From the NCBI GenBank assembly GCA_947496175.1, contig CANMBU010000001.1:62001-126000 (forward strand): 64,000 nucleotides of DNA. Reading direction: 5' to 3'. This stretch comes from an uncultured Roseovarius sp. Lineage in GTDB: Bacteria > Pseudomonadota > Alphaproteobacteria > Rhodobacterales > Rhodobacteraceae. The notes under the pieces are model-generated. The model worked only from the letters and a program-made list of their open reading frames with translations, was not told the DNA's origin and made no database searches. Shown one piece after another: positions 19,873-29,679 of the stretch. Every line of letters starts with the position of its first letter. Within the stretch, counting starts at the first letter, position 1. A program made the position numbers and the translations under genes.

Positions 19873-21544
19873 AGCGATCCCACCCCGCGACCCCAATGAG
19901 GTCATGACCCTGGCCCGACTCGGCTCGGCACATCAATGTCGGCTGAGCTTTATGCGGCAATTGTTGCGGCGGCTGAGCCGTGAGGCGTGGGAATTTGACG
20001 TCCCTGTCTTCAACATTGACGCCAATGGCGTGGGCCACGCGGTCTACACGGCCAAGGGGCCGGACCGCAGCTATTCTTTGGTGGCTTTTGCCCATGATCT
20101 GCCCCCCGAACAGCGCTCTGACCGGGTGATTGCGACCGCTTGGGATGCCACGTTCACTCTGTTTGACGGCGTACCAACGCAAGATGATATCACGCGGCTG
20201 TCGCAGAACGTGCCCTTGCAAGAGGCCGGGCGCGTCAGTGATCGCGAGTTGAGTCTGTCGCGTGCCAACCGGTCTGTACGGTTGTGGGATCATGTGGTTG
20301 AGGCGCTGGCGTCAGGGCAACAGCCGGATGAGACCAAAGTGGGCGATGTCGGCTATTTGATGCGCACCACCGCTGTGTACGGTTCGGGCAAGTTCGGCGC
20401 GGCGGACCGTGAGCAGACACGCCACCGTCCGGAATGTGCTGGACCCTTTCAGATCGAGATGCTTTCGGTGTTTCTGACCCGCGCTTTCGTGATGGATCTC
20501 GTCGAGCATATGGCGCGTATGAAAGCGCCAGATAGGGCTGTGCCGCTGGACCCTGCCCTGCGGCGGCGGTTCGGCATTGGCAATTCCACCGGGCTCGGCA
20601 TGGCGCCGTTTCTGGTCACACACCCCGCCTTGCTCAATGCGTGGATTGCGGCGCGCGAAGAGGCGCTGTCACGGGTGCGGTCCCTGCCCGAGGCCAAAGA
20701 GACAGACGTTCAGGCCTTTCGTCGGTTTGTTGCGCGCGCCAAAATTCATGCGGATGCATGGACGTCAGAACATTCGCTTCAAATCAATAAGTTAACCGCA
20801 TTGCGCGCGGATATGACGGCGCTACAGGCGCATGTGCAAGCGGCTGATCTGACCTTGGATCTGCCCTGGAACCGGCTTTGGATCTGGGCACAGGAGGCGC
20901 TGTCCATTGAAGGTCAGGAACAGCTGGCCGCGCTTCTGTTGGAACCCTACGGTGACCTTGTTGACGGACTGACCGAGTGCATGTCCACCGACGAGCATAT
21001 GACCTTTCCGATTGATGGGACGATGTCGGTCGAGGCGCTTCAAGCCATCCTTGAGGATGTCTATGGCTGGGCGCTGGATACTGACTGGGACACGCCCGAA
21101 AGCCACGCGCGTGTCTGGTATGTCTCCGAGGCCAAGTTGGAGCCGCGCCTTGGCGAACGGTTTGAAGAGCCGATTGAGCCCTATGAACAGCCCTTGGGCC
21201 CCGGGCGGGATGCCGCGCGGCTCTATGCGGCGCTGAAGCAGACCGACGAGACCACCGTGGCGGCCCTTCTTCTGGCCCATCCCGAGCATCGGCATGTGGC
21301 TCGCCGGGCGCAAATCGCAGCACGCCTGCCCTATGCCGAAATCCGCGACAACACATTGAGTGCTGAGATGCTGCCCATCGACATGCTGCGCCTCAAGCTT
21401 AGCTTTTTCGGGGCCTGTCATTTCGACCCGCGCTCGGACCGCTGGCTCAGGATCAACATGTACCAGCACGCGCCCTTCCCCCACGAACTGGCGCAGACAA
21501 GCGACGACTGGACCTTGCCGCCTTTGCCCATTGCAGCGCAATGA
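19865..21544 (+). CDS. Uncharacterised 559-aa protein
   Basis: Long ORF from ATG 19865 (overlaps M19 stop); neighbours 4-8 nt overlapping on both sides; no family recognised. Confidence 0.85.
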   Translation: MVEAIPPRDPNEVMTLARLGSAHQCRLSFMRQLLRRLSREAWEFDVPVFNIDANGVGHAVYTAKGPDRSYSLVAFAHDLPPEQRSDRVIATAWDATFTLFDGVPTQDDITRLSQNVPLQEAGRVSDRELSLSRANRSVRLWDHVVEALASGQQPDETKVGDVGYLMRTTAVYGSGKFGAADREQTRHRPECAGPFQIEMLSVFLTRAFVMDLVEHMARMKAPDRAVPLDPALRRRFGIGNSTGLGMAPFLVTHPALLNAWIAAREEALSRVRSLPEAKETDVQAFRRFVARAKIHADAWTSEHSLQINKLTALRADMTALQAHVQAADLTLDLPWNRLWIWAQEALSIEGQEQLAALLLEPYGDLVDGLTECMSTDEHMTFPIDGTMSVEALQAILEDVYGWALDTDWDTPESHARVWYVSEAKLEPRLGERFEEPIEPYEQPLGPGRDAARLYAALKQTDETTVAALLLAHPEHRHVARRAQIAARLPYAEIRDNTLSAEMLPIDMLRLKLSFFGACHFDPRSDRWLRINMYQHAPFPHELAQTSDDWTLPPLPIAAQ

Positions 21545-22206
21545 CCTGGTCTCTTAACGAGGTGGAAAACCTGTCGCGCAAAGCAGCGCGAGGCGCAGGA
21601 TATAGCTGGGGGCTGGCAGAAGAGGCAGGCAAGGCCACACGCTGGACCTCTGCCGCAGGATGGCCGAGCGCTGCAGCGCTGGCCCAGCTTTTGACGCAGA
21701 CCGATGGCATTGCCCCATCCGAGTTGGGACCTGCTTCACTTTCAGGAACCTGGACGGCCAAAAGTGGCGCGCTCTGCCCAATTACGACCGGCGCCGTGTT
21801 GTGTGATCTTGCTGCCAATTGGGCCAACGGCACCACCGCCTCTCTTGGCTCTGTCCGGCAGCCCATGCTCATCATTCCCTACGTGGTTTGGGCCGCTGAT
21901 CAGACTGGTGCGGCTCTTTCGGTAAGTTGGGAGGGTTTGACGCTCACCCGCGCGGGCGGAGAGACCTATCTCGACGATCCCAATATCGCGCGCCAGGTGT
22001 TCAAGGCGAACTGGGTGCGCCTTTCACCAGCGAGCATTCCGGCGGTCAAACCAACACTGGGCGCGCGTTTGACCCGCTGCTACCGCGCGGACATGTCAGC
22101 AGAAACGACCGCCACCCTGACGGCCTTTGCCCAGCGCACCTATGCGCCGGAAACCGAAGAAAGCAGGCTCGGTGGCGCGGGCGCCGGCCTGACCGACAAT
22201 GACTGA
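21541..22206 (+). CDS. DUF3726-like protein
   Basis: MTWSLNEVENLSRKAARGAGYSWGLAEEAGKATRWTSAAG...; ATGA overlap with upstream gene. Confidence 0.7.
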   Translation: MTWSLNEVENLSRKAARGAGYSWGLAEEAGKATRWTSAAGWPSAAALAQLLTQTDGIAPSELGPASLSGTWTAKSGALCPITTGAVLCDLAANWANGTTASLGSVRQPMLIIPYVVWAADQTGAALSVSWEGLTLTRAGGETYLDDPNIARQVFKANWVRLSPASIPAVKPTLGARLTRCYRADMSAETTATLTAFAQRTYAPETEESRLGGAGAGLTDND

Positions 22207-22218
22207 GCGAGGGGACAT

Positions 22219-23274
22219 ATGCGCACATCTCGTATGATCACCGCTGTTGAGGCCCATGCCGAGGGCGAACCGGGGCGTGTCATCACCGCTGGTGCGCCGC
22301 CCCTTGAGGGAGAGACAGTGTTTGCGCAGATGCAATACATGCAAAAGCATGTAGATGATCTTCGCAAGCTCATGCTGCGCGAGCCGCGTGGGCAACCCGC
22401 ACTCTGCGCCAATCTCATCGTGCCGCCTTGTCACCCCGAGGCCGATGCCGGGTTCATCATCATGGAGCAGACCGAATATCCGCCCATGTCCGGCTCAAAC
22501 ACGATTTGCGTGGTCACAGTGCTCTTGGAAACCGGCATGCTTCCGATGGTCGAGCCTGTGACTGAGCTAACCCTCGAAGCGCCAGCAGGGTTGATCCGCG
22601 TCAGAGCGGACTGCGCAGATGGCAAAGTCACGCGTGTCACGTTCAGGAACGTCCCGGCCTTTGCCATACATCTTGATGCGCCGCTGGAGGTCGAGAGGCT
22701 GGGGCGGATCACAGTTGATATCGGTTGGGGCGGGATGTTTTACGTTATGGCTGATGCCGATGCGCTTGGGGTATCGCTGGAGGCAGAGAACGGCGCGCAG
22801 ATTGTGCAAACCTCCGAGCGCATATTGGCCGCCGCACGTGCGCAGTTGCCGGTGACACACCCCGAAAACCCCGACATCACCGGCCCCACGATCAGCCAGC
22901 TTTACGGTGCGCCCACTGACCCCGGCACAGATGGGAAGAACGCCGTCACCGTGTCCACCGGCGGGTTTGATCCGAAGCGGCCTCATGCGCTGCCCGGAAC
23001 GCTGGATCGGTCGCCTTGCGGGACGGGCACCTGCGCACGCATGGCCGTTCTGCACAAACGCGGGTTGCTTGAGCCAGGACAGGACTATGTGCATGCCGGG
23101 CCATTGAGCACGACCTTTGCAGGGCGGATCGAGGAAGTCACAGACGTGGCCGGATATGAGGCCATCGTGCCGACACTCTCCGGCCAGGGGTGGATCTATG
23201 GCATGTCGAACTACACGCTTGATCCGACCGATCCGTTTCAGGAAGGCTTCACAATCGGGGATATCTGGGCCTAA
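22219..23274 (+). CDS. Proline racemase superfamily protein (trans-3-hydroxy-L-proline dehydratase / 4-hydroxyproline epimerase-like)
   Basis: AHAEGEPGRVITAG; first catalytic motif PPMSGSNTICV (Ser for Cys); second motif DRSPCGTGTCARMAVL (Cys kept). Confidence 0.9.
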   Translation: MRTSRMITAVEAHAEGEPGRVITAGAPPLEGETVFAQMQYMQKHVDDLRKLMLREPRGQPALCANLIVPPCHPEADAGFIIMEQTEYPPMSGSNTICVVTVLLETGMLPMVEPVTELTLEAPAGLIRVRADCADGKVTRVTFRNVPAFAIHLDAPLEVERLGRITVDIGWGGMFYVMADADALGVSLEAENGAQIVQTSERILAAARAQLPVTHPENPDITGPTISQLYGAPTDPGTDGKNAVTVSTGGFDPKRPHALPGTLDRSPCGTGTCARMAVLHKRGLLEPGQDYVHAGPLSTTFAGRIEEVTDVAGYEAIVPTLSGQGWIYGMSNYTLDPTDPFQEGFTIGDIWA

Positions 23275-23284
23275 ACCTTTGTGT

Positions 23285-23872
23285 TCACGACATTTCCGCA
23301 AGGCGTGCCACATAGCGTGCCAGCGTGTCGATCTCCAGATTGACCTGATCCCCCACGGCCACTCGGCCCCAGGTTGTGACCTCTTTGGTATGCGGAATAA
23401 AGTTGATCCCGAACACCAGACCCTCAACCTCATTCACGGTCAGAGAGGTTCCATTCAGCGCCACCGACCCTTTGGGGGCGATGAACCGCGCGAGGCTATC
23501 GGGCGCGCGTAGGCTGACGCGGGTGCTGTCGCCTTCGTCGCGGACCTCCACCACTTCGGCCAAGCCATCCACATGCCCTGACACAATGTGCCCGCCAAGC
23601 TCATCGCCAACGCGCAGAGCACGTTCAAGATTGACAGTGCGCCCCGCCGCCCATGTGCCGAGATTGGTCTTCGACACGGTTTCCGCCGAGACATCCACGT
23701 CAAACCAATCCGCGCCCTTGGCCACCACGGTCAGGCACACACCATCGCAGGCAATCGACGCGCCGATATCAACGCCATTCATGTCATAGCGCGTGGCGAT
23801 GCGGGCCCGCAGATCACCACGTTGCTCAACCTGCCGGATTTCTCCCATATCGGTCACAATGCCTGTAAACAT
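23285..23872 (-). CDS. ribE: Riboflavin synthase, alpha chain
   Basis: MFTGIVTDMGEIRQVEQRGD...DIGASIACDGVCLTV...GHIVSGHVDG...LNGTSLTVNEVEG; duplicated lumazine-binding domains. Confidence 0.95.
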   Translation of the reverse strand: MFTGIVTDMGEIRQVEQRGDLRARIATRYDMNGVDIGASIACDGVCLTVVAKGADWFDVDVSAETVSKTNLGTWAAGRTVNLERALRVGDELGGHIVSGHVDGLAEVVEVRDEGDSTRVSLRAPDSLARFIAPKGSVALNGTSLTVNEVEGLVFGINFIPHTKEVTTWGRVAVGDQVNLEIDTLARYVARLAEMS

Positions 23873-23962
23873 CGCATGTCTCCCAACTTGCCCCTTTGCA
23901 CCTAAAGCGCGGGAACTGGCATGACAAGACATGTTGACAGGCAACCGTCCATGGATTCAGCC

Positions 23963-23977
23963 TTAATTTTGCCTTAA
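23963..23977. promoter_or_regulatory. Perfect TTAA-N7-TTAA (CtrA-box consensus) upstream of kpsS-like gene
   Basis: ttaattttgccttaa read directly; 60 bp upstream of ATG at 24038. Confidence 0.5.
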
Positions 23978-24037
23978 TCCTGCTGTAATAATGACAAAAA
24001 AGAGCAGCGTGTGAAGCGTGACAAGAGGCGAGTGTTT

Positions 24038-25330
24038 ATGAGTGTGCCCTCTGTAGGCCAACGAACCTTCCTGTTTTTACAGGGTCCGCATGGGCCCTTT
24101 TTTGCGCGTTTGGGCGATATGCTCAAACGAACCGGCGCGTCGGTGTGGCGCGTGGGGTTCAACGCGGGCGATGCGCTCTTCTGGCGCGACAAGGACAGCT
24201 ACATCGCTTTCAATGGCACGCAGACCGACTGGCGCCCCACGTTCCGGAACCTGGTGGCAGAAAAAGGTGTGACCGACATTGTCATTTACGGTGACACGCG
24301 CCCCATCCATGCCCACGCCGTGCAAGAGGCCAAGGCGCTTGGTCTGGCTGTGCATGTCTTTGAAGAAGGGTACATGCGCCCCTATTGGGTGACTTATGAG
24401 CGCGACGGCTCGAACGGGCATTCACGGCTGATGCATATGAGCGTGGACGATATGCGCACCGCCCTGAAAAATTCAGATATGGACAGCGCCCTGCCCCCGG
24501 CCTCCTGGGGCGATATGCGCCAGCACGTGTTTTATGGCGCTGTTTATCACGGTGCCGTTTTGCTTTTGAACGGAAACTACCGCAATTTCCGCCCCCATCG
24601 CGCGTTGAGCGTCGGGCAGGAGTTCAAGCTCTATCTCAAACGTCTGTTGCTGATGCCAGCGCAGGCGATGGAACGCCGTATCGCCACATCGCGCATTCGA
24701 CATGGTGGGTTCCCCTATCACCTGGCGCTGTTGCAGCTGGAGCATGACGCGTCGTTCCAGATGCATTCGCCCTTTACGACGATGACCGATTTTCTGGAAA
24801 CGGTGACCGAAAGCTTTGCCGAGGGTGCGCCGCAGCATCACCATCTCGTGGTCAAGGCGCATCCTCTGGAAGACGGGCGTGCACCGATCCAGCCAGAGCT
24901 TAAGAGGCTGGCAAAAAAGTATAATATCGAGGATCGCGTGCATTATGTGCGTGGCGGCAAGCTGGCGCAGCTCCTGGATGAAGCGCGCAGCGCCGTGACG
25001 GTTAATTCCACGGCCGCCCAACAGGTTCTGTGGCGCGGTATTCCACTTAAAACCTTTGGTCAGGCGGTCTATGCCAAGCCGGAATTCACCTCGACCAAAC
25101 CCTTGCGCGACTTCTTTGCCGGAGCTGAGCGGCCGGATCGCAAAGCCTATGCCGATTACCGGCGTTATCTGCTGGAAACCAGCCAGGTTGCGGGCGGGTT
25201 TTACTCCGCGCGCGGACGCCGGCAGCTTTTGCGCCAAACCGTCGATATGATGCTAAGCCCCGATGATCCCTACGATGCGCTGGTCTCGGGCACCGCGGCA
25301 CCCCGGCAACAGTTTTATGTCGTAAAATAG
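24038..25330 (+). CDS. kpsS: Capsular polysaccharide export / beta-Kdo transferase KpsS-like
   Basis: QRTFLFLQGPHGPFFARLGDMLKRTGASVWRVGFNAGDALFWRDKDSYIAF; VHVFEEGYMRPYWVTYERDG; VNSTAAQQVLWRGIPLKTFGQAVY. Confidence 0.85.
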   Translation: MSVPSVGQRTFLFLQGPHGPFFARLGDMLKRTGASVWRVGFNAGDALFWRDKDSYIAFNGTQTDWRPTFRNLVAEKGVTDIVIYGDTRPIHAHAVQEAKALGLAVHVFEEGYMRPYWVTYERDGSNGHSRLMHMSVDDMRTALKNSDMDSALPPASWGDMRQHVFYGAVYHGAVLLLNGNYRNFRPHRALSVGQEFKLYLKRLLLMPAQAMERRIATSRIRHGGFPYHLALLQLEHDASFQMHSPFTTMTDFLETVTESFAEGAPQHHHLVVKAHPLEDGRAPIQPELKRLAKKYNIEDRVHYVRGGKLAQLLDEARSAVTVNSTAAQQVLWRGIPLKTFGQAVYAKPEFTSTKPLRDFFAGAERPDRKAYADYRRYLLETSQVAGGFYSARGRRQLLRQTVDMMLSPDDPYDALVSGTAAPRQQFYVVK

Positions 25331-25426
25331 CCGACGGCGCGGCACAGGCTGGATTTTTTCAAAAGACCCCACTACCTTAGGCCAAAATACTGAGGCAGTA
25401 ATAAAACAGGTCGAGGAGACCGGGCA

Positions 25427-26575
25427 GTGAAAATCCAATCCAAACGATGGGCGAAGTCCGTCGCCATTGTGCTTGTGGCAAGTACTGTGGCGTCTTGTAG
25501 TTTTCTGCCCCGCTCTGGCCCAAACAAGAGCGAAATCTTTGCAGGCTCGGTGCAGCAATCCGGCGACGCCTTTGTTGTCAGCGTGAATGACCGGGTGACG
25601 CGGGCCACCGCTGTGCAGCCGACACTGGGCTTTTCGGATGAATTCAAGAATGCGGGTCTTGTCGGTTCTGACACAATTCGCCCTGGCGATACGCTGGGTC
25701 TGACGATCTGGGAAAATGTCGATGACGGTCTTCTGGCCGGAGAAGGCGTCAACCAGACGATCCTGCAAGAGGTACAAGTGGATGGCGCGGGCTTTATCTT
25801 TGTACCTTATGCCGGACGCATTCGCGCAGCGGGCAACACGCCTGAGGCCATTCGCCGTGTGATCACCTCAAAACTTGATGAGCAAACGCCCGATCCTCAG
25901 GTCGAAGTGCGTCGTCTTGCCGGTGACGGGGCCTCTGTGTCGCTGATTGGTGCGGTCGGTGGTCAGGGGGTCTATCCGATCGAGCGCCCCACACGGACCT
26001 TGTCGACAATGCTGGCCAATGCCGGTGGCGTGACAATTCAGCCTGAAATTGCGCAAGTCACTGTTATTCGGGGCAATATGCGCTCCAAAGTGTGGTTCCA
26101 GGATCTGTTCAACCACCCCGAATTCGACATCGCCCTGCGCGATGGCGACCGCATTCTTGTCGAAGAAGACACCCGCGCCTTTACCGCTTTGGGGGCCACA
26201 GGAGGTCAGGCGCGCCTGCCCTTCCCGTCTCCTACCATTTCCGCCGTGGAAGCGCTGGCTCAGGTGGGTGGTCTGAACACCAACACGGCTGATCCCACCG
26301 GTGTCTTCGTGATGCGCAACGAACCTGCCGAGATTGCCAATCAGGTGCTGGGCCGGACCGATCTCATCGGCGCGCAGCGTGTGGTCTATGTGCTTGATCT
26401 GACGCAGCCCAACGGGCTTTTCATGGCGCGTGACTTTGCCATTCGCGACGAGGACACGCTTTACGTGACAGAAGCGCCATTCACCCAATGGAGCAAGGTG
26501 ATCAGCGCATTGACAGGCACATTGGGCGCTGTGGGGTCTGTCTCGACCGCAGGCGATACGCTTAGCGGCAACTGA
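25427..26575 (+). CDS. Outer-membrane polysaccharide export lipoprotein (Wza/KpsD/BexD family)
   Basis: Lipobox VASC; DTIRPGDTLGLTIWENVDDGLL; SLIGAVGGQGVYPIERPTRTLSTMLANAGG; GTG start behind GAGGAG. Confidence 0.88.
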   Translation: MKIQSKRWAKSVAIVLVASTVASCSFLPRSGPNKSEIFAGSVQQSGDAFVVSVNDRVTRATAVQPTLGFSDEFKNAGLVGSDTIRPGDTLGLTIWENVDDGLLAGEGVNQTILQEVQVDGAGFIFVPYAGRIRAAGNTPEAIRRVITSKLDEQTPDPQVEVRRLAGDGASVSLIGAVGGQGVYPIERPTRTLSTMLANAGGVTIQPEIAQVTVIRGNMRSKVWFQDLFNHPEFDIALRDGDRILVEEDTRAFTALGATGGQARLPFPSPTISAVEALAQVGGLNTNTADPTGVFVMRNEPAEIANQVLGRTDLIGAQRVVYVLDLTQPNGLFMARDFAIRDEDTLYVTEAPFTQWSKVISALTGTLGAVGSVSTAGDTLSGN

Positions 26576-28614
26576 TGCCACAACCCGACGTCCAAGACCC
26601 CGCCCAAGACGCAAGACCTGGGCGGGTTGTCTATTTTAACGCAGGTTTTCTGCGCCAAAAGCAAATTCGCCGGATCATGGAACTGGCTGGGCTTTCCTTG
26701 CAACTTGGCAAACCCGGACCAGAGGACAGGATTGCTGTTTGGGGTCGCTCTCCGTATGCCCGGCGCGGTGAGGCCGTGGCCGAAGCCACCGGCGCTGCGC
26801 TGATCCGGGTGGAAGACGCGTTTTTGCGATCCTTGCACCCCGGCCGCGACGGCGAGCCGCCACTGGGCCTCAACATCGACCATACCGGCGTGCATTTTGA
26901 CTGTTCGGGGCCTTCCGACCTGGAAACCCTGCTGGCCACCCATCCTCTGGATGACACCGCGCTTATGAACCGCGCACGCGCCGCCATTGCTCGGCTGCAA
27001 GAAGCACATCTGACAAAATACAGCGGCTTTGCGCTGGATACCCCTGCACCTGAACCAGGTTATGTGCTTGTGATCGACCAGACCCATGGCGATGCCTCGG
27101 TTGCGCATGGCAGGGCAGATGCAAATTCATTCCGTGAAATGCTGTTTTGCGCGCAAGAAGATCATCCAGGCGCGCGCATCCTGATCAAGACCCATCCCGA
27201 AACGCTGGCAGGTCATCGTCCGGGTTACTTTAGCACAGAGGATGAGACGGACCGGATTTCGCTTTTCGCAGACCCGATCAGTCCCTGGACGCTCTTTGAA
27301 GGAGCGATTGGCGTCTACACGGTGTCCTCGCAACTGGGATTTGAGGCAATCTATGCCGACCACAAACCGCGCGTGTTTGGGCAACCTTTTTATGCAGGCT
27401 GGGGGCTAACGGAAGATCGGCATCCTCTGGAACTGGCCCGGCGCGGTCGAAACCTGAGCAAGGCACAACTCTTTGCCGCCGCGATGATCCTCTATCCGGT
27501 TTGGTACGATCCTTACCGGGACCGTCTGTGCGAGTTGGAAGATGTGCTTGCAACGTTGGAAGCCCGAACCAGAGCTTGGCGTGAGGACCATAAGGGGTGG
27601 ATCGCGACGGGTATGCGACTGTGGAAACGCAAGCCGTTGCAGCATATTTTCGGATCACAAAAGAGCATTATCTTTCAAAATGATGCAGAGCGCGCTTCAC
27701 GCAAAGCTCTTGCCACAGGTCGCGCCCATATGGTCTGGGCCAGTCAGGCGGTCGCGACCCCAGAGGCCATCTGCGTAGAGGACGGGTTTCTGCGCTCACG
27801 CGGGTTAGGCGCGGAACTTGTCCCTGCCTTGTCGTTGGTTTGCGATGATCTGGGCATCTACTACGATCCCTCCAGCGAAAGCCGCTTGGAACGCTGGATT
27901 GCCAAGCGCGCAGAGCTGCGCCCGGATCAGGACCGACGCGCAGAACGTCTGATCGCGCGTATCTGCGAAGGGGGCTTGAGCAAATACAATCTCTCTGGCG
28001 ATGCGCCGGACCTGCCTGAAGGACACCGCATTCTGGTGCCCGGCCAGGTCGAAGATGACGCGTCGATCCTCAAGGGGGCCGGTGACATCAACACCAATCT
28101 TGCGCTGCTGCAAAAGGTACGTGCCGACAATCCTGATGCCGTCTTGCTCTACAAACCTCATCCAGATGTCGAGGCGGGGCTGCGGGATGGGCAGGTGCCG
28201 CAAACCTCACTTGATGCGCTTGGAGCCGTTGTTTTGCCCAAAACCGGTCCGGACGCGGTTCTGAAAGAGGTTCAGGAGGTCTGGACCATGACGTCGCTTA
28301 TGGGATTTGAGGCGTTGCTCAGAGGAGTCGCGGTCACGACCACCGGTGCACCCTTCTACGCCGGTTGGGGGCTGACGAATGATCTGGGGGAGGTCCCTGC
28401 CCGCCGAAGCGCGCGTCCCAATCTGCATGGGCTCGTGCATGCGGCTCTCATCGACTATCCGCGCTACTTTGATCCGGTCACGGATCAGGCCTGCCCGGTT
28501 GAGATTGTGCTGGATCGGCTCGCCAAGGGCGATATCCCGAATCCCGGCCCTGCCAACCGGCTTTTGTCAAAGCTGCAAGGTGTGTTTGCGACCTATGCGG
28601 GGCTGTGGCGCTGA
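26575..28614 (+). CDS. kpsC: Capsular polysaccharide biosynthesis protein KpsC (two-domain Kdo transferase)
   Basis: 679 aa with two related halves (VEDAFLRSLHPG / VEDGFLRSRGLG; GFEAIYADHKPRVFGQPFYAGWGLTED / GFEALLRGVAVTTTGAPFYAGWGLTND); ATGA overlap with upstream gene. Confidence 0.92.
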   Translation: MPQPDVQDPAQDARPGRVVYFNAGFLRQKQIRRIMELAGLSLQLGKPGPEDRIAVWGRSPYARRGEAVAEATGAALIRVEDAFLRSLHPGRDGEPPLGLNIDHTGVHFDCSGPSDLETLLATHPLDDTALMNRARAAIARLQEAHLTKYSGFALDTPAPEPGYVLVIDQTHGDASVAHGRADANSFREMLFCAQEDHPGARILIKTHPETLAGHRPGYFSTEDETDRISLFADPISPWTLFEGAIGVYTVSSQLGFEAIYADHKPRVFGQPFYAGWGLTEDRHPLELARRGRNLSKAQLFAAAMILYPVWYDPYRDRLCELEDVLATLEARTRAWREDHKGWIATGMRLWKRKPLQHIFGSQKSIIFQNDAERASRKALATGRAHMVWASQAVATPEAICVEDGFLRSRGLGAELVPALSLVCDDLGIYYDPSSESRLERWIAKRAELRPDQDRRAERLIARICEGGLSKYNLSGDAPDLPEGHRILVPGQVEDDASILKGAGDINTNLALLQKVRADNPDAVLLYKPHPDVEAGLRDGQVPQTSLDALGAVVLPKTGPDAVLKEVQEVWTMTSLMGFEALLRGVAVTTTGAPFYAGWGLTNDLGEVPARRSARPNLHGLVHAALIDYPRYFDPVTDQACPVEIVLDRLAKGDIPNPGPANRLLSKLQGVFATYAGLWR

Positions 28615-28624
28615 TCTTGGATGG

Positions 28625-29668
28625 TCACTTGTAAAGCGCGCGTTCCGCTGCCACGAGATCCGCGGCGCAAGACGAGATTTCCGCAATCTGCTCAGTTGTC
28701 GCCAGCGCACGCGTGTTCGCCTCAACCCGCGCCAAGGCCGCGCGGCGCAATGTCATGATGCGCGCCCGGGGGCTCTCTAGAAACTGTTTCTGCGAGATGA
28801 GTGATTGATAGGGTGTGTCCAGACGAATGACTTCAAAATAACCGCCCGAAAGCGCAAGAAACGCAAAGGCGCAAGCGCCGCGCTCTTGTGGGCATGCCTC
28901 GTTGCACAAGTCAGCAATCGGTTTGGTCGCTGGGTTCTCCAAAACCCATCGCTCCACATCCTCGCGATACGCGTTGTCAGGCGATGCGTCGCCAAAGCCA
29001 AACCCTAGCGCAAGAAAGCCTGCCATGCCAAAGGCTTGTGGATTGTAGGGGTTGATGTCGGTTTTGTTTTCCCCTGTAATCAACCGAAGTGCCGCCAAAC
29101 CATCACCACGCGGCTCAGGTTCGCTGGATAAATATTCAAGAAACGGGGCAAGGCCATCCATAACAAGCCCGCTTTCCAGCAAGGCCTGTTTTTGTTCCGC
29201 ATTTCCGTAAAGTGCGATAACGCGTGTTGGATAGTCCGTCGCCTGCCCTTCTCCAGCATCCCAGAGGTCCTTGATCAGACCCAGATCCGGCGTGGGGTGG
29301 CGTGATTTCAAAAATCTCTCTGCCAATTTGTTGCCGCGCTCGGCCTCAACTTTAAGCCAGCTTTTGCCGAAGATTTCATTCGGCGGCACCTGCCGGAAAA
29401 GCGCGCGCCGCTCTGCCCCGCTGAGCGAAAAGCGAAACGGGGATGGGCCGCGATCGAATGTTTCGATTCGGGCCAGCAAAATGCGTGCGTTTCTGTTTCC
29501 GGCCTGTGCCAAAACTGCGAGTGCCGGCAGGCTGTCACGGTCATTGCCCTGCAACCAAAGCTCAACCGCCTCGTTGAAGCTGGTCTGCGCGATTGCTGGT
29601 GCCGAAACACCCAACAGGACCGGTCCTGCCAGTAAGCCAGCAAGGAGCAATGCGCGCAAAACCCTCAT
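28625..29668 (-). CDS. Hypothetical secreted protein
   Basis: 347 aa; signal peptide MRVLRALLLAGLLAGPVLLGVSAPAIA; possible helical repeats. Confidence 0.75.
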   Translation of the reverse strand: MRVLRALLLAGLLAGPVLLGVSAPAIAQTSFNEAVELWLQGNDRDSLPALAVLAQAGNRNARILLARIETFDRGPSPFRFSLSGAERRALFRQVPPNEIFGKSWLKVEAERGNKLAERFLKSRHPTPDLGLIKDLWDAGEGQATDYPTRVIALYGNAEQKQALLESGLVMDGLAPFLEYLSSEPEPRGDGLAALRLITGENKTDINPYNPQAFGMAGFLALGFGFGDASPDNAYREDVERWVLENPATKPIADLCNEACPQERGACAFAFLALSGGYFEVIRLDTPYQSLISQKQFLESPRARIMTLRRAALARVEANTRALATTEQIAEISSCAADLVAAERALYK

Positions 29669-29679
29669 TTTTCCGTTCC

